Assembly: GCF_019857185.1 (NCBI RefSeq)
Contig: NZ_JAHWXP010000002.1
Span: 1-64,000 of the forward strand
DNA: 64,000 nt
DNA from: Alteriqipengyuania abyssalis
GTDB taxonomy: Bacteria; Pseudomonadota; Alphaproteobacteria; Sphingomonadales; Sphingomonadaceae
Reading direction: 5' to 3'
Shown here: positions 9,760 to 17,671 of the stretch, in pieces
Position numbering within the stretch: position 1 is the stretch's first letter
Layout: each line of letters starts with the position of its first letter
Position numbers and translations under genes: made by a program
Notes under the pieces: model-generated
Told to the model about the DNA's origin: nothing
What the model saw: the letters and a program-made list of their open reading frames with translations, nothing else
Databases searched by the model: none

Positions 9760-9784
9760 AAATGTTGCCGAACGGGGGGATTTT

Positions 9785-9814
9785 TCGGATCGTTTCGATC
9801 CGAGCGCCTTTTTT
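9785..9814 (+). terminator. Inverted repeat with U-tract on the plus strand
   Basis: A perfect 8-bp stem TCGGATCG-TTT-CGATCCGA (9785-9803) is followed on the plus strand by AGCGCC and six Ts. As a terminator it would act on plus-strand transcripts, yet the flanking genes (proB and the ilv leader) run on the minus strand. It could instead be an operator upstream of the ilv promoter, or stabilise the proB 3' end. Role unresolved. Confidence 0.4.
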
Positions 9815-9836
9815 GACGTAGTTTTTCTGTTTGGAA

Positions 9837-10649
9837 TCAGGACTTTGCCGGATCGAACAAAGTCGCCCGCGCGCCCTCTCGAAGCCCGCTGACCGGATGA
9901 TCGCTTCGGCCGCTCGCGATGATCGTCGCCCGGCCCTGCCCGGTCGCGTGGCGGGCTGCGGCAATCTTGGTCGCCATGCCGCCCGTACCGACACCTTCGT
10001 GACGCGTTCCGCCGGCCATCGCGGCAATCCCCTCGTCGATACGGGGCACGTGAGCGATGTGGCGCGCGGCGGGATCTGCCGGATCGCGGTCGTAAAGCCC
10101 GTCCACGTCGGACAGCAGCAGCAGCAGGTCCGCATCGGCCAGTTCCGCCACGCGGGCAGAGAGCCGGTCATTATCGCCCAGCTTCAGCTCTTCGGTCGCA
10201 ACGCTGTCATTCTCGTTGACCACCGGCACCGCGCCCGCATCCAGCAACACGCCCAGCGTGGCTCGCGCGTTGGCGGAGCGCTGAGGCGATTCGCTGTCGT
10301 CATAGGTCAGCAGCAGCTGCCCGACCGTGATCCCTTGCGTAGCGAAGGCGGCGCTCCACGCATTCATCAGCAGGCCCTGGCCAACTGCAGCGGCCGCCTG
10401 CCGCCGGTCGAGCTGCGGCGAACGCTCGATCCCCAACCGTTTCCAGCCGAGCGCCACCGCGCCCGAGCTGACCACGATCACCTGCGCCCCGCCGGCACGC
10501 AGCGCGGCGATATCCTGCGCCAGCGTCGCCAGCCAGGCGGTCCGCGCGATGCGGCTTTCGGGATCGATCATGAGCGAGGAGCCGACCTTGACGACGATCC
10601 TGCGAGCCTGCGCAAGGCTGGCGGCGACGGAGGAATCGGCACTGGTCAT
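9837..10649 (-). CDS. proB: Glutamate 5-kinase (short form, no PUA domain)
   Basis: ProB phosphorylates glutamate to glutamyl-5-phosphate, the first step of proline synthesis. The 270-residue product is a single amino-acid-kinase domain: RRIVVKVGSSLMID at the N terminus, VIVVSSGAVALGW, PVVNENDSVATEEL, the nucleotide region LLLLSDVDGLYDRDP and GTGGMATKIAAA. Enterobacterial ProB is about 370 residues with a C-terminal PUA domain; here the protein ends at the end of the kinase domain. It lies downstream of tRNA-Cys on the same strand. proA is not in this window. Confidence 0.93.
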   Translation of the reverse strand: MTSADSSVAASLAQARRIVVKVGSSLMIDPESRIARTAWLATLAQDIAALRAGGAQVIVVSSGAVALGWKRLGIERSPQLDRRQAAAAVGQGLLMNAWSAAFATQGITVGQLLLTYDDSESPQRSANARATLGVLLDAGAVPVVNENDSVATEELKLGDNDRLSARVAELADADLLLLLSDVDGLYDRDPADPAARHIAHVPRIDEGIAAMAGGTRHEGVGTGGMATKIAAARHATGQGRATIIASGRSDHPVSGLREGARATLFDPAKS

Positions 10650-10699
10650 GGGCGCACCTCAAGTCGGCCAATGCGGCCTTATCCTACCTTCGTGTCGCG

Positions 10700-10773
10700 T
10701 GGAGGCCCGAGCCGGAATCGAACCGGCGTGCAAGGATTTGCAGTCCTCTGCGTAACCACTCCGCCATCGGGCC
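10700..10773 (-). tRNA. tRNA-Cys (anticodon GCA)
   Basis: A 74-nt cloverleaf on the minus strand. Acceptor stem GGCCCGA/TCGGGCC, discriminator T and encoded CCA. Anticodon stem AGGAC..ATCCT region with loop CTGCAAA, giving anticodon GCA for Cys. T arm GCCGGTTCGATTCCGGC. It lies 50 nt upstream of proB and is transcribed toward it. Confidence 0.95.
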
Positions 10774-10924
10774 CCGCTGCTCACGGGCTTGGCGCGAAGC
10801 GGGCCATCTAGCGGGATGATCGCAGCAGTTCAATCGCCTTTCGGTCTCTAATGTCGCGCCCGCCCTTTCGATGGCCGCAGCCGGGTGTCTTCACATCGCC
10901 GCCCCCTTGTATAAGGAAGCCGCC

Positions 10925-11701
10925 ATGACGATCGCTGCCATGCTTGAACCGATCGCCGGCAACGGCGAGACCGTAACCCTTCCCGCCCACGAGTGGATGC
11001 AGGGGCGCACGCTTTATGGCGGGGCGAGCGCGCTGATTGCGTACACCGCCGCGATCCGCGCCTTCCCCGATCTGCCCCCGCTGCGCTCCGCCCAGGTGGC
11101 GTTCGTTGCCCCGGTCGGCGCCGAGGTGACCCCGCATGCGAGCATCATCCGGCAGGGGCGCAACGTCACGCAGGTGCGGGTCGACCTGCTGGTGGAGGAC
11201 AGCCCCGCGCTGACATCCTTCTGGCTGTTCGGTGCTTCGCGCGAGGCCAATGCGGTCCACCCCGCCGAGCCGATCGCCCCCGCGCCGATCCCGATCGACG
11301 AGGCCGAACGGCTGATGGAGGGCCAGGGCCCGGCCTTCATCCAGAACAATTACGAGTTGCGCCGCGCAGCCCCGTCGGGCGGCGAAGGCGGTCCGGTGGT
11401 CCGCCGCTGGCTTCGGCTGAAGGGCGGCGACGACCTCGACCCGACCAGCCGCCTGATCCTGATCGGCGACACCATGCCACCGGGCGCGATGCGCGCGATG
11501 CAGCGCCCCGGCCCGGTCAGCTCGATGAACTGGGCGATCAACCTGCTCGATCCGCTGGCGCAGACGCGCGACGGCTGGTGGATCGCGGAAGCCGCGAGCG
11601 ACCATGCCGACCACGGCTATTCGAGCGAACGCCTTCGCCTGTGGGACGCCGACGGGCGACTGGTGATGATCAGCCAGCAGGCGGCCGCGGTGTTCGGCTA
11701 G
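10925..11701 (+). CDS. Acyl-CoA thioesterase-like protein (double hotdog)
   Basis: The 258-residue product has the layout of TesB-type double-hotdog thioesterases. The first hotdog holds WMQGRTLYGGASALIAYTAA; the second ends with DHGYSSERLRLWDADGRLV and a C-terminal ISQQAAAVFG, close to the typical W...G.L....Q.. ending. Such proteins hydrolyse acyl-CoAs; the chain-length preference is not readable. I chose ATG 10925 because AAGGAAG lies 6 nt upstream. An in-frame ATG at 10871 would add 18 unlikely residues. It is divergent from tRNA-Cys. Confidence 0.8.
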   Translation: MTIAAMLEPIAGNGETVTLPAHEWMQGRTLYGGASALIAYTAAIRAFPDLPPLRSAQVAFVAPVGAEVTPHASIIRQGRNVTQVRVDLLVEDSPALTSFWLFGASREANAVHPAEPIAPAPIPIDEAERLMEGQGPAFIQNNYELRRAAPSGGEGGPVVRRWLRLKGGDDLDPTSRLILIGDTMPPGAMRAMQRPGPVSSMNWAINLLDPLAQTRDGWWIAEAASDHADHGYSSERLRLWDADGRLVMISQQAAAVFG

Positions 11702-11728
11702 CGAACTCGCCTCCCGATGGGGAGGGGG

Positions 11729-11816
11729 AGGAGCAGGTCACGCATCCCGGCGACGGGAATTTTCCTACTTCGTGCGCGCAGGCTAGCGTGGCGATGGCTC
11801 TTTCCCATCGTCGTCC
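11729..11816. repeat. Dispersed intergenic repeat, module 1, copy A
   Basis: This 88-bp segment aligns without gaps to 48303-48390 of this window. Both begin AGGAGCAGGT, share ATTTTCCTACTTCG in the middle and end GGCTCTTTCCCATCGTCGTCC. Both copies lie just downstream of a plus-strand gene, in the same orientation, and are followed about 100 bp later by module 2. No open reading frame with a start codon and ribosome-binding site explains it. Confidence 0.8.
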
Positions 11817-11916
11817 TCCCGGTTCGCAAACGCCGCCCAGCAGGCTCGCTCGGAGCAAAAATCCGCAATGCGTCACCCAACGCGCACCAAGCCCCTGAGA
11901 TAACGACGAATTCTCA

Positions 11917-11945
11917 GGGTGACACTCGGGTGACACGTGTCAACC
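11917..11945. repeat. Dispersed intergenic repeat, module 2, copy A
   Basis: GGGTGACACTC is followed by GGGTGACACGTGTCA, a tandem GGGTGACAC with an inverted half. The same unit occurs at 48502-48530, where the palindrome is complete. The gene-free stretch 11702-12013 otherwise holds G/C-rich inverted segments (CCCCTCCCCGTGGGGAGGGGG at about 11972-11990), which may act as a terminator for the thioesterase gene. Confidence 0.75.
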
Positions 11946-12013
11946 ACGTAACGCACCCGATTTACGCCCCCTCCCCGTGGGGAGGGGGCCGAGTTTTGGT
12001 GGAGGTGGGTGGC

Positions 12014-13210
12014 TCAGGCGGCGTCCGTGAAATTGGGCGCGCGCTTGGCCATTCCGGCCATCACCGCCTCGATCTGGTTGGGCTGGCGGATAACGCCCGC
12101 CTGCTCGACGCTTTCCGCCATCAGCATGTCCTCGCCCGTCTCGTCGTGCATTCGATTGTGGAGCCGCTTGGCTGCGCGCACTGCGTCCGGGTTGCGCTGG
12201 GCGATGGTTGCGGCGATTTCCTTGGCCTTGCCCAGCGGGTCGTCGGTGACATGCGTCGCAAGGCCCAGCACCTGCGCTTCCTCGCCCGAGAATTCGCGGT
12301 TGGTATAGACCAGCTCGCGCAGCACATCGTCGCGCACCAGCCCGCGCCATAGCTGATAACCGCCCATGTCGGGCACCAGACCCCACTTCATCTCCATGAT
12401 CGCCATTCGCGCATCGGGCGCGACCACGCGGATGTCGGCCCCGCTGGCGATCTGCATCCCTCCGCCGAAGCACACCCCGTGCACCGCAGCGATTACCGGC
12501 ATGGGCAGCTTGCGCCAAACGGTCGCAACCTGCTGAAACTTGTTCGAATCGCCATGCGTGCGGTCGGTCAGCTTGGGCTCGTCGGGGTCGGGGGCGCGGG
12601 CGAAGCTGGAGGTGTCGAGCCCGGCGCAGAAGCTGCGCCCCTCGCCCGACAGCACCACCACGCGTACGTCCTTGCGCTCCATCAGCGATTCGCCCGCCGC
12701 GATGATCGCCTCGAACATTGCCGGGTCGAGCGCGTTCATCTTGTCCGCCCGGTTGAGGCGGACATGCGCCACGCCATCCTCGCCGATCTCCACCGCGACC
12801 CGCTGTTCCTCGACCTGCGATGCCATGCCTGCGCTCTCCCGTTGTTCGTTCGTTTGAAACCGTCGGGATGGTTCGTTGCGCAAGGGCGCGGCGCTGTCCA
12901 GCCTGTATCCCGCCCCATCGGTGGCGATCATCGCCGCAAGGCCGACAGTCTCAAGCTTGCGCCGCAGCCGCGCGACATGGACCGCGACGCGATTGGTGCC
13001 CGGCTCGAAAGGGAGCCGCCAGACGTCCTGCAGAAGCGCGCGCTGGCTGACCGTGGCGTCCGGTGTCTCGGCGAGCCGCCAGAGCAGCGCAAACTCGCGC
13101 GGATGCAGCGCCAGCCAGCGTCCGTCGAGCGCAGCGTCGCGATGGAACAGGTCCAGCCGCAACGGGCCCGCTTCCATCCACCTCGCAATGAATTGCTGCG
13201 CTGCGTGCAC
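12014..13210 (-). CDS. Winged-helix (OmpR-type) / crotonase fusion protein
   Basis: One uninterrupted 398-codon frame encodes two domains. Residues about 15-105 match an OmpR/PhoB effector domain: ALHPREFALLWRLAETPDA, VSQRALLQDVWRL, RVAVHVARLRRKLE and a closing DGAGYRLD. After a linker of about 30 residues, residues 135-395 are a crotonase-fold enoyl-CoA hydratase/isomerase: RLNRADKMNALD, the oxyanion-hole segments FCAGLD and HGVCFGGGMQIASGAD, then GLVPDMGGYQLW. An internal ATG at 12826, with GGGAGA upstream, would yield a normal 270-residue crotonase alone. The sequence shows a fusion frame with no receiver domain. Whether both forms are made is open. Substrate unknown. Confidence 0.8.
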   Translation of the reverse strand: MHAAQQFIARWMEAGPLRLDLFHRDAALDGRWLALHPREFALLWRLAETPDATVSQRALLQDVWRLPFEPGTNRVAVHVARLRRKLETVGLAAMIATDGAGYRLDSAAPLRNEPSRRFQTNEQRESAGMASQVEEQRVAVEIGEDGVAHVRLNRADKMNALDPAMFEAIIAAGESLMERKDVRVVVLSGEGRSFCAGLDTSSFARAPDPDEPKLTDRTHGDSNKFQQVATVWRKLPMPVIAAVHGVCFGGGMQIASGADIRVVAPDARMAIMEMKWGLVPDMGGYQLWRGLVRDDVLRELVYTNREFSGEEAQVLGLATHVTDDPLGKAKEIAATIAQRNPDAVRAAKRLHNRMHDETGEDMLMAESVEQAGVIRQPNQIEAVMAGMAKRAPNFTDAA

Positions 13211-13327
13211 GCGCCCCCGCCGCCCGCTGCCTCCACAAGGACATGCACCGTGGCACGTAGTTTACCTTATTGGAAAACAGGAACACTCCGGAACGGATGT
13301 ATACCGGTTCAGGCTTGGGCGGCGGTC

Positions 13328-14515
13328 TTAGGCGTTCGATCGCTGCAGGAAGCGCTTGATATTGCGCGCGGCCTGCCGGATGCGCTGCTCGTTCTCGACC
13401 ATCGCAATACGGACATAGCCCTCACCCTCCTCGCCGTAGCCGATGCCTGCCGCGACCGCGACACCCGCCTGCTCGAGCAGCTGTTTGGAAAAGTCGAGGC
13501 TGCCCATATGCTCGAAGCCCGGCGGCAGCGGAGCCCACGCGAACATGCTCGCGGGCGGCGAGGGGATTTCCCACCCGGCGCGGGTGAAGCTCTCGACCAT
13601 CACGTCGCGCCGCCGCTGGTAACGCAGGCGGTTTTCCTCGACGATGTCCTGCGGGCCGTTCAATGCCGCGCAGGCTGCTGCTTGAATGGGCGTGAAAGCG
13701 CCGTAGTCGAGATAGGATTTCACCCGCGTCAGCGCCGCGATCAGCGTGGGGTTGCCAACCGCGAAGCCCATCCGCCACCCGGCCATCGAATAGGTCTTCG
13801 ACATCGAGGTGAACTCCACCGCGACTTCCTTCGCGCCGGGCACTTCGAGGATCGAGCGGGTCGGCTTGCCGTCGTAATACAGCTCGGAATAGGCGAGGTC
13901 GGACAGGACCCAAACCTCGTTCTCCCGCGCCCACTTCACCAGCCGCTCGTAGAAAGCGAGGTCGACCGTCTCGGCGGTCGGGTTACTGGGGTAATTGACC
14001 ACCAGCACGCTGGGCCGGGGCGAGGTGTAGGCCATCGCCTGATCCAGCGCGTCCCAATATTCCTCGTTTGGCGTGGTCGGCACAGAGCGGATCGTCGCGC
14101 CCGCTATGATGAAGCCATAGGTGTGGATCGGGTAGGACGGGCTCGGCGCCAGCACCACGTCGCCCGGCGCGACGATCGCGGTCGCCATCGACGAGAGGCC
14201 TTCCTTGGAGCCCATCGTCACCACCACCTCGCGCTCGGGGTCGAGCTCGACCCCGAATCGCCGCGCGTAGTAATTCGCCTGCGCCTTGCGCAGCCCGGGA
14301 ATGCCGCGCGACTGGCTGTAGCCGTGCGCGCTGGCCTTGCCCGCAACCTCGCACAGTTTGTCGATCACATGCTGCGGCGGGGGGTGATCGGGATTGCCCA
14401 TGCCCAGGTCGATGATGTCGCGGCCCGCCGCGCGCGCCGCATGGCGCATCGCGTTGACCTCGGCGATCACGTAGGGCGGCAGGCGCCGCATCCGGTAAAA
14501 CTGCTCGTCGCTCAA
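13328..14515 (-). CDS. alaC: Alanine/LL-DAP-type aminotransferase (AlaC-like, PLP class I)
   Basis: The product closely follows E. coli AlaC (glutamate-pyruvate aminotransferase): RLPPYVIAEVN, IDLGMGNPDHPPPQHV, HGYSQSRGIPGLRKA, VTMGSKEGLSS, VLVVNYPSNPTAETV, and the PLP-lysine segment EFTSMSKTYSMAGWRMGF. I chose a TTG start at 14515 (395 residues) because GGGAG lies 6 nt upstream and the protein then starts LSDEQFYRMRRLPP, as in relatives. A 432-residue form from ATG 14626 overlaps the divergent promoter region of phaC. The physiological role is pyruvate/alanine transamination by homology. Confidence 0.85.
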   Translation of the reverse strand: MSDEQFYRMRRLPPYVIAEVNAMRHAARAAGRDIIDLGMGNPDHPPPQHVIDKLCEVAGKASAHGYSQSRGIPGLRKAQANYYARRFGVELDPEREVVVTMGSKEGLSSMATAIVAPGDVVLAPSPSYPIHTYGFIIAGATIRSVPTTPNEEYWDALDQAMAYTSPRPSVLVVNYPSNPTAETVDLAFYERLVKWARENEVWVLSDLAYSELYYDGKPTRSILEVPGAKEVAVEFTSMSKTYSMAGWRMGFAVGNPTLIAALTRVKSYLDYGAFTPIQAAACAALNGPQDIVEENRLRYQRRRDVMVESFTRAGWEIPSPPASMFAWAPLPPGFEHMGSLDFSKQLLEQAGVAVAAGIGYGEEGEGYVRIAMVENEQRIRQAARNIKRFLQRSNA

Positions 14516-14662
14516 GCTGTGCTCCCGCTCGCTCGGTTCGTTTCGTCCTTTCTGGAACGCCGCGCGCTTCTGTGCAATTGAAGCTTGAGAGAGGACGCCC
14601 AGAAATTTCTTTGCACGCACAAGCATGCGGTTGGCGGGAAATTGACCAGAAGGACCGATGCG

Positions 14663-16579
14663 ATGGCCAAGGATTCATCCGATCCAGCCGAGGGGAACAT
14701 GTTCTCCGCGATGCTGGATGCGCAGGCGCGCTGGACGCAGATGATGCTCGCGCCGCTCGCCACCACGGGCCAGAGGGATGCGGATAAGGGTGCGGATGAC
14801 GCACCGCCCGCGCTCGCCGACCTTCAGAAATGGGCAGAGAACGCGACCCGGCTGCAGAGCATGTGGCTCGAATTCTGCCAGACCCACGCGATCGAGGCGA
14901 CCAGCGATATGATGGCGGGGGACCCCGCCCAGTGGCCCGCCAAGTGGTTCGCAATGTTCGAAAGCTGGACCCAGCAGCTCCCCTTCGCGGACCCTGCCGA
15001 ACAGCAGCGCTGGTGGGCGGAAAGCGCGCAGCTGTGGCAGGCGCTGATGCTCCCGCCAGGAGATCAGGGCGGCGAGGCCGGGGCGACCAGCCCGAAGCTG
15101 CCCCGCGAAGACCGCCGCTTCGCCGATCCGCGGTGGCGCGAACAGCCGGTCTATGCGCTGATCCACCAGACCTATCTGCTGCTGAGCGAGCGGGTGGAAG
15201 CGATGGTCGAGCAGCTGGACAACATCGATCCGGCCAAGCGCGAACAGCTCAAATTCGCGACCCAGGCGATGGCCGAAGCGCTCAGCCCCGCGAACTTCCC
15301 CGCGACCAATCCGATCGTGCTCGACCGGATCATGGAGACCCGCGGCGACAGTCTGGTCAAGGGTATGCAGAACCTGCTGCAGGATCTGCAGAAGGGCCAG
15401 CTGACCCATTCCGATCCGCAGGCTTTCGTGGTGGGCGAGAATATCGCGACCACGCCGGGCAAGGTGATCTACGAGACGCCGCTGTTCCAGCTGATCCAGT
15501 ACGACCCGAGCACGGAAAAGGTGCTGTCGGTGCCGCTGGTGATCTTCCCGCCGTGGATCAACCGGTTCTACATCCTCGATCTCAACGAGAAGAAGAGCTT
15601 CGTAAAGTGGGCGGTCGACCAGGGGTTGACCGTCTTCATGGTCAGCTGGAAATCAGCCGACGCTTCGATGAAGGACGTGGTGTGGGACGATTACATCGCC
15701 GCCCAGATCGAGGCGATCGACCATGTCCGCAAGCGTCTGCGCCAGCCCGCCGTCCACACGATCGGCTATTGCGTCGCGGGGACCACGCTGGCCGCGACGC
15801 TCGCGGTGATGGCCGCGAAGGGTGAGGCCGACAAGGTCAAGAGCGCGACCTTCTTCACCGCGCAGGTCGATTTCGACGATGCGGGCGATCTGCTCCACTT
15901 CATCGACGACCAGCAGCTGACCACGATCAAGGGGCTGGAGCGCGACGGCTATGTCGACGGGCGCTACATGGCGGCGACCTTCAACCTGCTGCGCGGCAAC
16001 GACCTGATCTGGAACTACGTCGTGCGCAATTACCTGCTGGGCGAGGATCACACCGCGTTCGACCTGCTCCACTGGAACGGCGACGTCACCAACCTGCCCG
16101 CCAAGTGGCACCGCAATTATCTGCAGGATCTCTATCGCGACAACCTGCTGGTGGAACCGGGCAGGCTAGAGGCGCTGGGCGAAGCGATCGACCTGACCAG
16201 GGTCGACGTGCCGACCTACATCCAGGCAGGCAAGGACGACCATATCGCGCCCGTGACCAGCGTCTGGAAGCTGACCGAGCATTTCACCGGCCCAACCCGC
16301 TTCGTGCTGGCAGGATCGGGCCACATCGCCGGGGTCGTCAATCCACCCGCGGCGGGCAAGTACCAGTACTGGATCAACGAGGACGAAAGGGTGGGCAGCC
16401 TCGAAGAGTTTCGCAAGGGTGCGACGGAGCATCCGGGCAGCTGGTGGCCCGACTGGATCGAGTGGATCCGCAGCCATGACGACAGGGAAATCCCCGCGCG
16501 CGGCAAGCGCAAGCCTGGCAGCGGCAAGACCGACACGGTGATCGAACCGGCCCCGGGGCGCTACGTAAAAACCCGGTAG
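14663..16579 (+). CDS. phaC: Class I poly(3-hydroxyalkanoate) synthase
   Basis: PhaC polymerises (R)-3-hydroxyacyl-CoA into PHA storage granules. The 638-residue product has an N-terminal PhaC_N region and an alpha/beta-hydrolase catalytic half. The lipase-like box is GYCVAGT with nucleophile Cys370; the catalytic Asp lies in QAGKDDHIAP and the His in GSGHIAGVVNPP, all in the expected order. ATG 14663 has AAGGA 8 nt upstream. It is divergent from the aminotransferase gene and followed by the phasin gene, which fits a PHA cluster. phaA, phaB and phaR are not in this window. Confidence 0.95.
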   Translation: MAKDSSDPAEGNMFSAMLDAQARWTQMMLAPLATTGQRDADKGADDAPPALADLQKWAENATRLQSMWLEFCQTHAIEATSDMMAGDPAQWPAKWFAMFESWTQQLPFADPAEQQRWWAESAQLWQALMLPPGDQGGEAGATSPKLPREDRRFADPRWREQPVYALIHQTYLLLSERVEAMVEQLDNIDPAKREQLKFATQAMAEALSPANFPATNPIVLDRIMETRGDSLVKGMQNLLQDLQKGQLTHSDPQAFVVGENIATTPGKVIYETPLFQLIQYDPSTEKVLSVPLVIFPPWINRFYILDLNEKKSFVKWAVDQGLTVFMVSWKSADASMKDVVWDDYIAAQIEAIDHVRKRLRQPAVHTIGYCVAGTTLAATLAVMAAKGEADKVKSATFFTAQVDFDDAGDLLHFIDDQQLTTIKGLERDGYVDGRYMAATFNLLRGNDLIWNYVVRNYLLGEDHTAFDLLHWNGDVTNLPAKWHRNYLQDLYRDNLLVEPGRLEALGEAIDLTRVDVPTYIQAGKDDHIAPVTSVWKLTEHFTGPTRFVLAGSGHIAGVVNPPAAGKYQYWINEDERVGSLEEFRKGATEHPGSWWPDWIEWIRSHDDREIPARGKRKPGSGKTDTVIEPAPGRYVKTR

Positions 16580-16607
16580 AGGGCCCATTTCCCTCGGTAA
16601 ACTGCGA

Positions 16608-16624
16608 TTTGTGCACTGCACAAA
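16608..16624. promoter_or_regulatory. PhaR-like palindrome 1
   Basis: TTTGTGCA-C-TGCACAAA is a perfect 17-bp palindrome around a central C in the phaC-phasin gap. TGC-rich palindromes are the type of site bound by the PHA-responsive repressor PhaR upstream of phasin genes in other alphaproteobacteria. A weaker element, ATTGCACAAT, lies between the two palindromes at 16641-16650. Confidence 0.6.
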
Positions 16625-16656
16625 AACTGCTTGAATTCGCATTGCACAATCGCTAT

Positions 16657-16672
16657 TTGTGCAGTGCAGCAA
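16657..16672. promoter_or_regulatory. PhaR-like palindrome 2
   Basis: TTGTGCA-G-TGCAGCAA, a near copy of the palindrome 48 bp upstream, ends 22 nt before the phasin ATG. Its position over or downstream of the likely promoter suits a repressor that is released when PHA is present. PhaR itself is not encoded in this window. Confidence 0.6.
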
Positions 16673-16694
16673 GTAGTAAGAGGTGTCCGTTCAA

Positions 16695-17498
16695 ATGGCT
16701 GACCAGACCACCGACAAGGGCGACGCTGCGGCGCAGAAGGCTTACGAGTCCGCCGTTGCCGCGAAGTCCGACAGCGAGCGCAAGCCCGCGACCGAATCGG
16801 TCAAGGCGCCTGAAGCGCCCGCCCCGACCGTCACGGCGAAGGAACCTGCGAAAAAGGCAACCACCAAGCCTGCGACCGCCAAGACAGCGGCGCAGGCCAA
16901 GAAAACCGCGCCGGCGAAGCCTGCCGTGAAGGCTCCCGTCGCGAAGAAGAAGGCCGGCCCCGCCAAGCGCAAGCAGGCCACCTCCACCAAATCGAAGGCG
17001 GCCCCCAAGACCGCCGCCTCCCCCAAGACGAAGGACACCACCATGGCTACCAAGACCGAAACCAAGACCCCCAATTTCGCCCCCAATTTCGCGAACGACA
17101 TGGCCGCCGAAATGCAAACCCGCCTCGCGGGCATGTATGAAAAGGGCACCGAAATGACCGGCGAAATGGTCACCTTCCAGCGCGCCAACGCCGAAGCGAT
17201 GGCCGAAGCCGGCAAGATCCTCTTCACCGGCATGCAGGACCTGACCCGCGGCGCCGTGGAAGAAACCCGCAAGGCTGCCGATCAGATGAGCGAAGACGTG
17301 CGCCTGATGGCCGCCGCCAAGTCACCGACCGAACTGGTCAAGCTGCAGGGCGACATCATGCGCCGCTCGTTCGACCACGCGGTCGCCACCGGTTCGAAGA
17401 ACACCGAAGCGTGGATCAAGCTGACCAACGACGCTTTCGCGCCGCTGACCAGCCGTGTCAGCGAAGCGGTCGACAAGATGAACAAGCTCGCCGCCTGA
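16695..17498 (+). CDS. phaP: Phasin with Ala/Lys/Pro-rich histone-H1-like N-terminal region
   Basis: Residues about 130-267 are a phasin domain (MAAEMQTRLAGMYEKG, FQRANAEAMAEAGKILFTGM, ending in an amphipathic helix), which coats PHA granules. Residues 1-115 are low-complexity Ala, Lys, Pro and Thr with repeated KKA/AKKTAP units, like the nucleoid-binding tail of Pseudomonas PhaF but placed at the N terminus. ATG 16695 follows GAGG at 16679. A second in-frame ATG at 17043 has AAGGA 7 nt upstream and would give a phasin-only form of 151 residues. A strong terminator follows at 17575. Confidence 0.88.
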   Translation: MADQTTDKGDAAAQKAYESAVAAKSDSERKPATESVKAPEAPAPTVTAKEPAKKATTKPATAKTAAQAKKTAPAKPAVKAPVAKKKAGPAKRKQATSTKSKAAPKTAASPKTKDTTMATKTETKTPNFAPNFANDMAAEMQTRLAGMYEKGTEMTGEMVTFQRANAEAMAEAGKILFTGMQDLTRGAVEETRKAADQMSEDVRLMAAAKSPTELVKLQGDIMRRSFDHAVATGSKNTEAWIKLTNDAFAPLTSRVSEAVDKMNKLAA

Positions 17499-17574
17499 GC
17501 TTGCGATTCTAGCGGGCCCGCCTTCGGCAACGACCCGCCAGTCCGGTAACGGACCAGATCACGACAAGTCACGA

Positions 17575-17607
17575 GGGGTCGGGCGCAGATATCGCCCGGC
17601 CCCTTTT
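17575..17607 (+). terminator. Rho-independent terminator after the phasin gene
   Basis: GGGGTCGGGCG pairs with CGCCCGGCCCC (one T-G pair) around a 7-nt loop and is followed by TTTT. It lies 76 nt past the phasin stop and before clpS. Confidence 0.8.
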
Positions 17608-17671
17608 GCATTCCCCCCTCGCCACCGCCGGTCCCTTGCAGATCGGCCCGGCGTTACGATATTGTTTTGCC

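Noticed and set aside
12479-14581. A 700-codon plus-strand open frame across the crotonase fusion and aminotransferase genes
   Set aside because: Spans two unrelated antisense genes and their gap. No recognisable protein.
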